Source: Bacteroidales bacterium (GTDB taxonomy: Bacteria > Bacteroidota > Bacteroidia > Bacteroidales > P3). Taken from it: a stretch of DNA of 34,300 nucleotides. A model generated the notes under the pieces. It was not told the origin of the DNA and did no database searches. It worked only from the letters and a program-made list of their open reading frames with translations. The number at the start of each line of letters is the position of its first letter. Position 1 is the stretch's first letter. This document shows, in pieces, positions 7,608 through 16,258 of this stretch. The stretch is from assembly GCA_016296345.1 (NCBI GenBank), contig JAEDJL010000022.1, positions 1 through 34,300 of the forward strand. Reading direction: 5' to 3'. A program made the position numbers and the translations under genes.

Positions 7608-10217
7608 ATGAAGTTTGATTACAAGAAAATTTTGCCACACATTGCAGCAGTGGTTTTGTTTTTGGCAGTAAGTTTTGCATATTTTTCGCCTGTTTTGCAG
7701 GGCAAGAAGGTGTTTCAAAGCGATATGAGCCAATTTGCAGGAGGTAACAAGGACCTTGAAGATTACCATAACGCAACAGGAGAAACTGCGGGTTGGACTG
7801 ACGGAATGTTTTCGGGAATGCCCTCATATCAGCTGACCATGCCCGAAAATTACAATGTCTTCAAGACGATTGCAAAGCCCGTAACCTTGGGCAGTTACTC
7901 CCTTTCGGCAGGAATAATTTTCCTTATGATGTTGGGATTTTACGTTTTCATGATTGCAATGGGGGCAAAGCCGCTCTTGTCGTTGGTTGCCTCGCTTGCA
8001 TACGCCTTGGGGTCATACAATATTATCATTATAGCCGTCGGACACATCACCAAGGCTTGGGCAATGGCAATGATAGCACCCATACTTGGCGGAATGATAC
8101 TCGTTTTTCGCAAAAAGTGGCTCGCAGGTGCAGCCTTGTTTACCTTATGTTTGGGATTGCAAATCAATTTCAACCATATACAGATTACATACTATACTTT
8201 GTTGGCGGCAATCGTACTCGGAATATGCTTTTTGGTCTATTCAATTAAAGATAAGCAGATAAAGGATTTTGCTTTGGGCTGTGTGCTTCTGGCTTTGTGT
8301 GCGGCAGTGTCTCTTATGCCCAATTCCTCACACCTCAAACTCAATTCGGAGTATGTAAAGCAAACCATGAGAGGAGGAAGCGAACTGACGATAAAGCCAA
8401 GCAAGGACACCCAAAGTCAAAACAATGCCAAGGGACTTTCAATCGACTATGCTTACGCATGGAGTTACGGATTGGGAGAGAGTTTCAGTGTAATGATACC
8501 CGACTTCAGGGGAGGAGGAAGCTCCGACCACAGAATAGAAGACTTGGCAGCAAGAAGAATAGAGCAAGTGCAGACAACACAACCTGCCCAAGCTCAAAAC
8601 CCACAAATAAACAGCATAATCAACAACTATATCGGCTCAACCTATTGGGGAGAACAGCCTTTCACCGCAGGAACAGTCTATTTCGGAGCAATAGTCTGCT
8701 TCCTTGCCTTGGCAGGATTTATACTCATCGAAGGCAGAATGCGTTGGTGGCTGTTGGGAGCAACACTTGTTTCATTCATTCTTTCTTGGGGAAACAACGC
8801 TCTTTGGATTAACGAATTTTTGTTTGAACACCTTCCGTTCTACAATAAGTTCCGTACACCTTCAATGGCACTTGTCATAGCAAACGTTACTTTGGTCATG
8901 GCAGCATTTCTCGGTATGAAAGAAATACTCTATTCTGACAAAGACGCACGCCAAAAGAAACTCGCACTTTACATTTCGGCAGGAGTAACAGCAGGTTTCT
9001 GTCTTTTGTGTGCCGTTGTTCCGAGCCTCTTTGCCGACTTTACTTGCTCAAAAGACAGCCTCTTCCAAACAGCACTCGGAGACAGTTTTGTCCAAGCCCT
9101 TCAAGACGACCGCAAGGCAGCCTTTACTTCTGACAGCTTGCGTTCATTCCTCTTTATAGCGGTGGCTTTTGTTGCTCTTTGGCTCTTTGAAGCAGGCAAG
9201 ATAAAGAAAGAAATCATCGTCGTTGCCATTGTCGGCATTGCCTGCACGATTGACCTTTGGGGAGTGGACAAAAGATATTTGGACAAGACTAATTTCCAAA
9301 AGCCATACGAGATGACACCGCAGCCTACTGCCGCAATAGAACAGATAAAGCAATATACAGAAGCAGAAAAGACCCCTCACTACCGAGTATATAATATGTC
9401 GCTCAGCACATTCAACGATGCTTCGACTTCATACTTCTTCCCTTCAATCGGAGGTTACCATGGAGCAAAGCTGCAACGCTATCAGGAAATCATAGACTTC
9501 TGTCTGACAAACAAAAACTATGTTCAAAAAGACCTTTCGGACACTTCGCTTCTTGCAAACAATCAGTTGAGACAGTTTTTCTACCAATACAGAGACCAAG
9601 TGCTTTGTCCGAACTTGGGAGTTGTCAATATGCTCGATGCAAAGTTTGTCATACTTCCGCTTGGCAACGAAGGAGGAGTGCCGGTTGTAAATCCGGAGGC
9701 GTGCGGAGCTGCTTGGTTTGTGCCGGAGGTAATTTGGGCAGACAATGCCGACCAAGAAATCCTTGCACTCGATAACTTTGACCCTAAAAAGAGCGTTGTT
9801 CTCAATACCAAATACAAGTCTGTTGCAAAGAAAAGCGATAGCTTTGACCCCGAAGCCAAGATAGCAATCGAGCCGCAGGCGGTTCACAATCCGGACTACA
9901 AGAAATACACCTACACAAGCAGCCAAGACCAGATTGCAGTCTTCTCGGAGATTTACTATCCGGGCGATTGGAAAGCCTACATAGACGGAAAGCCATGCCA
10001 GATAATGCAAGCCGATTATGTTCTCAGAGCATTGTCCCTTCCAAAAGGCACTCACAGCGTCGAATTTAAGTTTGAACCCGACAGCCTTGCCACATTTACT
10101 CCTGTCAATCTTGCAGGCTCGATTATCGTTGTGCTGCTTCTTGTGGGAGCAATAGCCATGCCGATAGTCAAGCCGCTGTTGCAAAAGAGTAAGACAAGCA
10201 AAAAACAATCGAAATAA
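7608..10217 (+). CDS. YfhO-family large integral membrane protein
   Basis: An 869-aa multi-pass protein. An N-terminal hydrophobic segment (about 9-28) is followed by a loop with an SDMSQFAGG...WTDGMFSGMPSYQL region characteristic of Bacteroidota YfhO-like proteins, then around ten more hydrophobic segments to about residue 540. A large extracytoplasmic domain (about 560-830) follows, then a last membrane helix near 835-855 and a basic Lys/Ser tail. YfhO proteins are GT-C-like; in Firmicutes some glycosylate cell-wall polymers, but the Bacteroidota versions have no assigned substrate. It has its own promoter and is followed by a strong terminator, so it is probably transcribed alone. Confidence 0.85.
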   Translation: MKFDYKKILPHIAAVVLFLAVSFAYFSPVLQGKKVFQSDMSQFAGGNKDLEDYHNATGETAGWTDGMFSGMPSYQLTMPENYNVFKTIAKPVTLGSYSLSAGIIFLMMLGFYVFMIAMGAKPLLSLVASLAYALGSYNIIIIAVGHITKAWAMAMIAPILGGMILVFRKKWLAGAALFTLCLGLQINFNHIQITYYTLLAAIVLGICFLVYSIKDKQIKDFALGCVLLALCAAVSLMPNSSHLKLNSEYVKQTMRGGSELTIKPSKDTQSQNNAKGLSIDYAYAWSYGLGESFSVMIPDFRGGGSSDHRIEDLAARRIEQVQTTQPAQAQNPQINSIINNYIGSTYWGEQPFTAGTVYFGAIVCFLALAGFILIEGRMRWWLLGATLVSFILSWGNNALWINEFLFEHLPFYNKFRTPSMALVIANVTLVMAAFLGMKEILYSDKDARQKKLALYISAGVTAGFCLLCAVVPSLFADFTCSKDSLFQTALGDSFVQALQDDRKAAFTSDSLRSFLFIAVAFVALWLFEAGKIKKEIIVVAIVGIACTIDLWGVDKRYLDKTNFQKPYEMTPQPTAAIEQIKQYTEAEKTPHYRVYNMSLSTFNDASTSYFFPSIGGYHGAKLQRYQEIIDFCLTNKNYVQKDLSDTSLLANNQLRQFFYQYRDQVLCPNLGVVNMLDAKFVILPLGNEGGVPVVNPEACGAAWFVPEVIWADNADQEILALDNFDPKKSVVLNTKYKSVAKKSDSFDPEAKIAIEPQAVHNPDYKKYTYTSSQDQIAVFSEIYYPGDWKAYIDGKPCQIMQADYVLRALSLPKGTHSVEFKFEPDSLATFTPVNLAGSIIVVLLLVGAIAMPIVKPLLQKSKTSKKQSK

Positions 10218-10250
10218 CCGACTTGTTATCACTATCTTAGAAAAGCAATT

Positions 10251-10289
10251 AAAAAACGCCGATTTTTACATCAAAAATCGGCGTTTTTT
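10251..10289 (+). terminator. Intrinsic terminator after the YfhO-like gene
   Basis: A perfect 17-base-pair stem, 10251-10267 with 10273-10289, surrounds a 5-base loop and ends in six T residues. It lies 33 bases after the stop at 10217. The core CGCCGATTTT/AAAATCGGCG is the same as that of the 84-base repeat family, so the terminator seems to be built from a repeat copy. Confidence 0.9.
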
Positions 10290-10336
10290 AAGTTGAGAAT
10301 TGGCGTTTTATCATAGAAAAGTGCCGATTTATTTTT
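10253..10336. repeat. Decayed copy of the 84-bp four-unit element
   Basis: Four diverged cores (ACGCCGATTTT, ATCGGCGTTTT, TTGGCGTTTT, GTGCCGATTTA) fall within 84 bases. The spacing of the later units is shifted slightly. It sits after a stop codon, like three of the four intact copies. The first two units form the perfect terminator stem. Confidence 0.6.
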
Positions 10337-10391
10337 GGTATATCAAAGACAGCCTCTTTGTTGAGGTTTTTGGAGAAAGTAATTTTCCTCC

Positions 10392-10603
10392 GATATGTAC
10401 CCGAAAAGTCGATTTTGGATACATATTGCGGTTGATATGTACCCGAAAAGCCGATTTTGGATACATATTGTGGTTGATATGTACCCGAAAAGTCGATTTT
10501 GGGTACATATTGTGGTTGATATGTACCCGAAAAAGCGATTTTGGATACATATGTGGTTGATATGTACCCGAAAAGTCGATTTTGGGTACATATTATAGCG
10601 GTT
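10392..10603. repeat. Tandem array of five palindromic 42-bp repeats
   Basis: Units start at 10392, 10434, 10476, 10518 and 10559 with lengths 42, 42, 42, 41 and 45. Each has ATATGTACCC near its start and GGGTACATAT or GGATACATAT 14 bases later, so each is an imperfect 34-base palindrome followed by a short TTGTGGTT-like link. Units 3 and 5 have perfect 10-base arms. There are no spacers of differing sequence, so this is not a CRISPR array. A truncated sixth piece lies after the fic gene at about 11924. Confidence 0.92.
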
Positions 10604-10703
10604 TTGTGGTTTTGGAAAGAGTTTTCGGGTGTTTGTTTTGAGGGTTTTGAAGTTGTGATTTGAGGATAAAGTGAAAATAATGTCGTAAATTTGCAGCTTG
10701 ATT
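10571..10703 (+). repeat. 133-bp direct repeat, upstream copy (promoter of fic)
   Basis: It matches 11917-12049 without gaps, with 6 differences in 133 bases. It begins inside the fifth 42-base unit and ends just after a promoter element. It supplies the promoter for fic. Confidence 0.95.
10686..10693 (+). promoter_or_regulatory. Promoter -7 element of fic
   Basis: TAAATTTG fits TAnnTTTG and lies 73 bases before the fic ATG. The same element is repeated 1346 bases downstream in front of the ZIP gene. Confidence 0.55.
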
Positions 10704-10766
10704 GGACAAAAGGCTTTGTGATAAGCAGCTTTTAAGTTCGTTGCTTAATTAAACCTATACATCATC

Positions 10767-11915
10767 ATGGAGAAGACATACAATATTCCAACTCTTCCGT
10801 TGTCGTATGATTTGGAGACAAAAGCAGTTATGAGACAGCTTAATTCTGCCAACAAAAGATTGGCAGAGTTGAAAGGCATTGCTCACACAATTCCAAACGA
10901 AAATATTTTGATAAATACTTTGGTTTTACAAGAGGCTTGTGATAGTTCGGCTGTTGAAAACATTGTAACAACGAGAGATGACTTGTATAGGGCAGAGCTT
11001 GATTTGAAAGGCGAAATAGTCAATGTGGCAACCAAGGAAGTAATGAACTATCGTGAAGCAATGCAGGTTGGATTTAATGTTGTTAAACGACACAAACTTC
11101 TGACGCTGAACGATATTAAAACCATACAACAAAAACTTGAAGCCAACAATGCAGGTTTTCGTACTTTGCCGGGAACAAAACTGAAATCATCTCGCGGGGA
11201 GGTCGTATATGTTCCGCCGCAAGACATCGCACAAATCAACTCGTTGATGAGCAATTTGGAGACTTACATTAACGATACTCAAATGCAAGACATAGATCCC
11301 TTGATAAAATTGGCTGTCATTCATCATCAGTTTGAAAGTATTCACCCATTTTATGACGGCAATGGTCGTACGGGTCGTATTTTGTCTATTTTGTATCTTG
11401 TCATAAATGACTTATTGGATTTGCCGATTTTGTATCTGAGCAGGTATATCACCCACAACAAAGGTGAATATTATCGTCTTATTCAGGCAATAAGAGACAA
11501 TGACGGGGATAATGCTTCTCAATGGGAGGATTGGATTTTGTTTATTTTGAAAGGAATAGAAGAAACTGCGGTGCAAACAATAGATATTGTCAAAGGTATC
11601 TCTCGTCTTATGGCAGAGTTTAAGAATAAATTGCGTCCCGTATTCGGCAAAAGATACAAGCATGAGTTGCTGAACAATCTCTTCTTTCACCCATACACAA
11701 AGATAGAGTTTATTGAAAAAGACTTGATGGTTCAACGTAAGACCGCAACTAATTATCTTGAACAAATTGTATCGTTGGGGCTTCTCGAAAAGGTAAAGAA
11801 GGGTCGCAGTAACTACTATATGAATACGGCTTTGATTAGTTTGTTTTTGGATATTCCGACAATTAAGGAAGATAATACGGAAGTTATTAACTCTATAAGC
11901 ATCGATCAATTATAA
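10767..11915 (+). CDS. Fic-family AMP-transferase with winged helix
   Basis: A 382-aa Fic protein expected to transfer AMP (or another nucleotide part) from ATP to target hydroxyl groups. The catalytic loop HPFYDGNGRTGR (193-204) matches HPFx(D/E)GNGRxxR in full. An N-terminal SSAVEN (60-65) matches the (S/T)xxxE(G/N) inhibitory helix, placing it among self-inhibited class II Fic proteins. Residues about 5-90 resemble the Fic N-terminal domain, and about 315-375 read as a winged helix (RKTATNYLEQIVSLGLLEKV), which may allow self-regulation at DNA. No separate antitoxin gene is adjacent, as expected when the inhibitor is built in. It stands alone between two copies of a promoter-bearing 133-base repeat, so it looks like an inserted accessory gene. 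Confidence 0.93.
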   Translation: MEKTYNIPTLPLSYDLETKAVMRQLNSANKRLAELKGIAHTIPNENILINTLVLQEACDSSAVENIVTTRDDLYRAELDLKGEIVNVATKEVMNYREAMQVGFNVVKRHKLLTLNDIKTIQQKLEANNAGFRTLPGTKLKSSRGEVVYVPPQDIAQINSLMSNLETYINDTQMQDIDPLIKLAVIHHQFESIHPFYDGNGRTGRILSILYLVINDLLDLPILYLSRYITHNKGEYYRLIQAIRDNDGDNASQWEDWILFILKGIEETAVQTIDIVKGISRLMAEFKNKLRPVFGKRYKHELLNNLFFHPYTKIEFIEKDLMVQRKTATNYLEQIVSLGLLEKVKKGRSNYYMNTALISLFLDIPTIKEDNTEVINSISIDQL

Positions 11916-11916
11916 T

Positions 11917-12049
11917 AAAGGTAGATTTTGGATACATATTATAGCGGTTTTGTGGTTTTGGGAAGAGTTTTCGGGTGGTTGTTTTGAGGGTTTTGAAGTT
12001 GTGATTTGAGGATAAAGTGAAAATAATGTCGTAAATTTGCAACTTGATT
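11917..12049 (+). repeat. 133-bp direct repeat, downstream copy (promoter of ZIP gene)
   Basis: This copy starts one base after the fic stop codon and ends 18 bases before the ZIP ATG. It includes the tail of a 42-base unit and a TAAATTTG promoter element at 12032-12039. Together with the upstream copy it encloses the fic gene. Confidence 0.95.
12032..12039 (+). promoter_or_regulatory. Promoter -7 element of the ZIP transporter gene
   Basis: TAAATTTG lies 28 bases before the ATG at 12068, a usual distance for this phylum. This is probably the original promoter, since the spacing is tighter than at fic. Confidence 0.6.
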
Positions 12050-12067
12050 AAAAAAGAGAGTTGATTT

Positions 12068-12838
12068 ATGTACTTTGTTGGATATGCGATATTGTTTGTC
12101 GCTTGCATGATAAGTGGTTTCTGTTTGTTCTTTTTTGAGAAGAAACCCAAGGTCTTGAAGTATATTTCTGTTTTTGGGGGCGCTTTCCTTTTGGCTGTTT
12201 GTTTTGTGCATTTGCTTCCCGAAGTCTTTTCGGGGACAGGGCAGGAGGTTTGCTCTCATTCGCATATTCACTCTCATTCTCACCACGATGAGCATTCTTC
12301 TTTGCTGTCTATGGGGGCGTTTGTGCTTTTGGGATTTGTGCTTCAGCTGCTTTTGGAGCTTCTTTCCAAGGGTGCAGAACACGGACACCTGCATTCGGAG
12401 GAACATTCCAAGCACAAAAGCGGTTATGTGTCGGCTTTGATGGTGTTGGTCGGTGTTTCCATTCATGCTTTCTTGGAGGGATTTGCCTTGGTTATTGACG
12501 GCAAGATGAACTATTCGCTTTTGCTCGGTGTGGTTCTTCACAATATTCCAATAGCAATGGTTGTTGCAGGCAGCTTTCTTGCAGCAGGGTGTTCTAAGTT
12601 CGCTTCTATGTGTTACCTTGCTGTTTTTGCCATAATGGGTGTGCTTGGTTCTCTTTTGGGAGTGCATTTGGACTTTGTTGCAGAGCATACCGGTCAGATA
12701 ATGTGCTTTGTTGTCGGTATTTTGCTTCATGTGTCTGTTTCAACTCTTTTTGACAGCAGCGAGAGTCACAAATATAATTTTGCAAGGTTTGTTACCGTTG
12801 TGGCTGCCTTTGTTTTGGCTTGTTTGCTGCCTCACTAA
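12068..12838 (+). CDS. ZIP-family divalent metal transporter
   Basis: A 256-aa inner-membrane protein of the ZRT/IRT-like family, expected to carry Zn(II) or a related metal into the cytoplasm. About eight hydrophobic segments are seen. A His-rich loop (HSHIHSHSHHDEH, 64-76) and a second one (HGHLHSEEHSKH, 105-116) lie between early helices. The paired metal-site helices carry HAFLEG (His133, Glu137) and HNIP (His158, Asn159). No MerR, Fur or Zur gene or binding site was recognised nearby. The glycosyltransferase gene follows after 18 bases, so the two may share a transcript. Confidence 0.9.
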   Translation: MYFVGYAILFVACMISGFCLFFFEKKPKVLKYISVFGGAFLLAVCFVHLLPEVFSGTGQEVCSHSHIHSHSHHDEHSSLLSMGAFVLLGFVLQLLLELLSKGAEHGHLHSEEHSKHKSGYVSALMVLVGVSIHAFLEGFALVIDGKMNYSLLLGVVLHNIPIAMVVAGSFLAAGCSKFASMCYLAVFAIMGVLGSLLGVHLDFVAEHTGQIMCFVVGILLHVSVSTLFDSSESHKYNFARFVTVVAAFVLACLLPH

Positions 12839-12856
12839 CAAAAAACGAATAGTCCG

Positions 12857-14815
12857 ATGAAGTTATCTGTTGTCATTGTAAACTACAACGTCAAGTACTT
12901 TTTGGAACATTGTCTCTACTCGGTGCAAAAGGCGATTGCCGACATAGATGCCGAGGTGTTCATTGTGGATAATAATTCTGTCGATGGGTCGGTGCAGATG
13001 CTCAAAAGCAAGTTTCCCGATTTTACTTTGATTGAGAACAAGGAGAATGTGGGCTTTGCAAAGGCTAATAATCAGGCAATGAGGATTGCAAAGGGTGAGT
13101 ATATTCTGCTTCTCAATCCGGACACTGTTGTGGAGGAGGATACCTTTTCAAAATGTATTGAATTTATGGACGCTCACCCCGATTGCGGAGGCTTGGGCGT
13201 TAAGATGATTGACGGTCATGGTAAAATACTCAAGGAGAGTAAGCGTGGTTTCCCGACACCTTGGGCAAGTTTTTGCAAGATGAGCGGTCTTACTTCTTTA
13301 TTTCCTCATTCCAAGCGTTACGCTCAATATTATATGGGACATCTTTCGTACGATGAAACGAACCAAGTGGATATTCTTGCGGGAGCTTATATGATGATGA
13401 GGAAGGAATGTTTGGACAAGGTGGGATTGCTTGACGAGGATTACTTTATGTATGGAGAGGATATAGACCTTTCGTATCGTATAACCTTGGGAGGATACAA
13501 GAACTACTACTTTCCGGAAGCCGAGATAATACACTATAAGGGTGAAAGTACCAAGAAGGCAAGCCTCAACTACGTTTATACGTTCTACAATGCCATGGCT
13601 ATCTTTGCCCGAAAGCACTTGGACGGCAGGCAGACCAAGATTTATTCTTTTCTTATCAAGATTGCAATATGGCTCAGGGCGTCTTTGGGCTTTGTGTCGA
13701 GGATTTTCTCTCGTTGGTCGCAGGCTGTGGTAGATTTTCTGTTGATTTATGCAGGCTTTTTCTTGCTTGAGCGTACTTGGGCGTTGCATTATTGGGGCAA
13801 TATCGACTATTATCCGCCTCACTACATGATTTGTGCAGTGCCGATTTATATTTTGATTTTGCTTTTCTCGGTTTATGTGTGCGGAGGTTATGTAAAACCA
13901 ATCCGGATAGGGCGATTGTTTGAGGGAGTGTTTGTGGGAATGTTTCTGTTGCTTGCTTTCTATTCGCTTTTGCCTGCCGAGCTGAGATATTCGAGGGCTT
14001 TGGTCGTCATGGGTTCGGTTATGAGCTTGTGCGTTCTGCTCTTGGTGAGGTTTGTTGCCAATTTTGCTCGCAAGGGCAGCTTTTCGTTTGCTTCTGCTCA
14101 GCCTTCTCGTTATGCAATAGTTGCAGACAGTCCGGAGGCTGAAAGAGTTGCCGATTTGCTTTCCAAAACCGGCAACCGTCCGGAGTTCATTGCCTTGGTG
14201 GGTGCGGCAAAAGAGTACGACAACGACAAGTTTGTGGGAGATACTTCGCAGATTGAGGATATAATAAGGATATATTCGATTGATGAGGTGGTGTTTTGTT
14301 CCAAGGATTTGACACAAAGCAAAATCGGGGAGCTGATGGGACTACTTTCCAAGACGAATGTGTGCTTTACTATCGTGCCTCCGAGTGCGGACTTCATTAT
14401 TGGCAGCAGCACAATCAAAACTCCTTCCGACCTTTACCTTGTAAACGTAAACAGTATCACGAGTGAGGACAACAGAAGGAAGAAACGCTTGCTTGATGTG
14501 TCGGTGAGTTTGTGCTTGCTCTTGGGTTTTGTGTTCGGTTGTTGGTTTGTCAATAAACCTTTGGGGCTGTTGAAGAATATCTTTCTTGTATTGATTGGTC
14601 GCAAAACTTGGGTTGGTTATAATAAAACGGGAATGGAAAAAATTGATAAGTTGCCCGACTTGAAGCACTCGGTAGTCAGCATTACCGGAGCGATGAATGC
14701 AGAAATTGTTGATGAAAACGCAATTCATAAACTCAATTTGCTATACTGTGCAAACTACTCTTTGATGAATGATTTTGGTGCTATATGCAAATCATTTAAG
14801 TATTTAGGAGATTGA
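12857..14815 (+). CDS. Family 2 glycosyltransferase with degenerate polyprenyl-phosphosugar transferase tail
   Basis: A 652-aa protein in two parts. Residues 1-260 are a GT2 domain: SVVIVNYN (4-11), VDNNS (37-41), ENVGFAKANN (63-72), LLNPDT (85-90) and EDIDLSYRI (201-209), like rhamnosyltransferases and polysaccharide GT2 enzymes. From about 290 come four hydrophobic segments, then a soluble part (about 415-535) like the nucleotide-binding-like middle of WcaJ-type enzymes. The tail (543-652) begins RLLDVSVSLCLLL and contains LIGRKTWVGY, echoing the start and end of a bacterial sugar-transferase domain. The catalytic stretch with an Arg-Gly and KFRSM-like motif is missing. I infer an active GT2 with an inactive transferase scaffold for membrane or complex anchoring, in cell-surface polysaccharide synthesis. 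Confidence 0.85.
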   Translation: MKLSVVIVNYNVKYFLEHCLYSVQKAIADIDAEVFIVDNNSVDGSVQMLKSKFPDFTLIENKENVGFAKANNQAMRIAKGEYILLLNPDTVVEEDTFSKCIEFMDAHPDCGGLGVKMIDGHGKILKESKRGFPTPWASFCKMSGLTSLFPHSKRYAQYYMGHLSYDETNQVDILAGAYMMMRKECLDKVGLLDEDYFMYGEDIDLSYRITLGGYKNYYFPEAEIIHYKGESTKKASLNYVYTFYNAMAIFARKHLDGRQTKIYSFLIKIAIWLRASLGFVSRIFSRWSQAVVDFLLIYAGFFLLERTWALHYWGNIDYYPPHYMICAVPIYILILLFSVYVCGGYVKPIRIGRLFEGVFVGMFLLLAFYSLLPAELRYSRALVVMGSVMSLCVLLLVRFVANFARKGSFSFASAQPSRYAIVADSPEAERVADLLSKTGNRPEFIALVGAAKEYDNDKFVGDTSQIEDIIRIYSIDEVVFCSKDLTQSKIGELMGLLSKTNVCFTIVPPSADFIIGSSTIKTPSDLYLVNVNSITSEDNRRKKRLLDVSVSLCLLLGFVFGCWFVNKPLGLLKNIFLVLIGRKTWVGYNKTGMEKIDKLPDLKHSVVSITGAMNAEIVDENAIHKLNLLYCANYSLMNDFGAICKSFKYLGD

Positions 14816-14837
14816 TTTAAGGGTTTGATTTGTTGAA

Positions 14838-14879
14838 TTGGCGACAAGAGAGTAAAAATATTTGCTTTTTTGTCGCCAA
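14838..14879 (+). terminator. Hairpin between the glycosyltransferase gene and rocD
   Basis: Perfect 10-base arms TTGGCGACAA (14838-14847) and TTGTCGCCAA (14870-14879) enclose a 22-base AT-rich loop. It lies 22 bases after the stop and just before the rocD promoter. The T-run after it is broken (AATATTTT), so termination would be weak. Confidence 0.5.
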
Positions 14880-14884
14880 AATAT

Positions 14885-14915
14885 TTTGCGGTCTCGATAT
14901 AAGTTTTTACCTTTG
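14885..14915 (+). promoter_or_regulatory. Promoter of rocD
   Basis: TTTG at 14885-14888, 19 bases, then TACCTTTG at 14908-14915 is an exact match to the Bacteroidota housekeeping promoter. The leader to the ATG at 15006 is about 85 bases. Confidence 0.8.
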
Positions 14916-15005
14916 CTGTCGGATAAAGATAAATTGCAGTAAAATTTTCAACTGAAAAGGCGTATTCTTTATCTGAATGGTTAAACCTTAAATACATTTT
15001 GCTTT

Positions 15006-16226
15006 ATGAACAAGTCTGAAGAATTTATCGAAATGGAACATCGCTACGGAGCGCACAACTATCACCCTTTGCCCGTGGTGTTGAACAGGGGTGAAGGTCC
15101 GTTTGTGTGGGACGTCGAAGGAAAGCGTTATTTTGACTTTTTGAGTGCATACTCTGCTGTAAATCAAGGTCATTGCCACCCGAAAATTATTGCAGCTCTT
15201 TGTGAGCAGGCACAGAAACTTACTTTGACTTCGAGGGCTTTTTACAACGATTGTTTAGCTCCTTATGAGAAGTATGTTACAGAGTACTTTGGTTATGACA
15301 AAGTGCTTCCTATGAATACGGGAGCAGAAGCCGACGAGACAGCTCTCAAACTTGCAAGACGCTGGGGCTACAAGGTTAAAGGCATTCCCGAAAACGAAGC
15401 AATCATCGTTTGTTGCGAAGGAAATTTCCACGGAAGAACCATATCTATCATTTCGATGTCCACCGACCCCGACAGCTATGGCGATTTTGGTCCGTTCACT
15501 CCCGGATTTATAAAGATACCTTACAATGATGCACAGGCACTTGAAAAAGTTCTGTCGCAGCATGCAGACAAGGTTGCGGGATTTCTTTTGGAGCCTATCC
15601 AAGGAGAGGCTGGCGTTTTCGTGCCTGACGAAGGCTATTTGAAAACTTGCTATGACATCTGCAAGAAACACAATGTTCTCTTTATTGCCGACGAGGTTCA
15701 GACGGGAATTGCACGAACAGGAAAGCTACTTGCTTGCGACCATGAGGGCGTTCGTCCCGATATATTGATATTGGGAAAGGCATTGTCGGGCGGAGTATTG
15801 CCTATTTCGGCAGTGTTGGCAGACGATGAGATTATGCTGACAATCAAACCCGGCGAACACGGCTCAACCTTTGGAGGCTTCTGTCTTGCAGGAAGGGTTG
15901 CCGTTGCAGCCTTGCAGGTTGTCAAAGACGAGCATTTGGCAGAAAAAGCCGAAAAGTTGGGACAAATCTTCCGCAGCGAGCTGAAGAGCGTAAAGAGCGA
16001 CATGATAGAATTGGTACGAGGAAAAGGTTTGCTCAATGCAATCGTCATAAGACCAAAGAATGGCAAAGAAGCATGGGACGTATGTTTGAAGATGAAGGAG
16101 TTGGGAGTTCTTGCAAAACCAACACATCAACACATCATTCGTTTCGCTCCTCCTTTGGTCATCACCGAAGAACAACTAAGAGAAGCAATAGAGCTGATAA
16201 AAGAAGCAATAACATCATTTGAGTAA
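15006..16226 (+). CDS. rocD: Ornithine aminotransferase
   Basis: A 406-aa class III PLP-dependent aminotransferase that should convert ornithine and 2-oxoglutarate to glutamate semialdehyde and glutamate, linking arginine/ornithine with proline. Seen motifs are NQGHCHPKI (53-61), the SRAFYND block (76-82) typical of RocD, IADEVQTG with Asp229 for the pyridine ring, and ILGKALSGG with Schiff-base Lys258. Length is normal. It has its own promoter and is followed by a terminator, so it is a single-gene unit. N-acetylornithine aminotransferase (ArgD) is the main alternative, but the RocD-like motifs and whole-length likeness favour RocD. Confidence 0.92.
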   Translation: MNKSEEFIEMEHRYGAHNYHPLPVVLNRGEGPFVWDVEGKRYFDFLSAYSAVNQGHCHPKIIAALCEQAQKLTLTSRAFYNDCLAPYEKYVTEYFGYDKVLPMNTGAEADETALKLARRWGYKVKGIPENEAIIVCCEGNFHGRTISIISMSTDPDSYGDFGPFTPGFIKIPYNDAQALEKVLSQHADKVAGFLLEPIQGEAGVFVPDEGYLKTCYDICKKHNVLFIADEVQTGIARTGKLLACDHEGVRPDILILGKALSGGVLPISAVLADDEIMLTIKPGEHGSTFGGFCLAGRVAVAALQVVKDEHLAEKAEKLGQIFRSELKSVKSDMIELVRGKGLLNAIVIRPKNGKEAWDVCLKMKELGVLAKPTHQHIIRFAPPLVITEEQLREAIELIKEAITSFE

Positions 16227-16258
16227 TTAGTTTTGTGATTTTGTTTTTTAATTGTGGG

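Larger units (their letters stand above)
10218..10766. other. Repeat-rich intergenic island before fic
   Basis: This 549-base gap holds, in order, a strong terminator inside a decayed 84-base element (10251-10336), five palindromic 42-base repeats (10392-10603), and a promoter-bearing segment (10571-10703) that is duplicated after the fic gene. The short open frames over 10300-10600 arise because 42-base units keep frame; they are not genes. Confidence 0.8.

Noticed and set aside
9444..10232. A 262-codon minus-strand frame
   Set aside because: It lies antisense to the YfhO-like gene, which has convincing membrane topology and family features along its whole length.
10300..10598. Overlapping open frames on both strands encoding repeated MYPKS or ICTRK peptides
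   Set aside because: They arise from the 42-base repeats, which keep any frame open. Both strands and several frames are open equally and there is no start or promoter context.
10392..10603. Possible CRISPR array
   Set aside because: The units are directly abutting with nearly identical sequence; there are no unique spacers and no cas genes.
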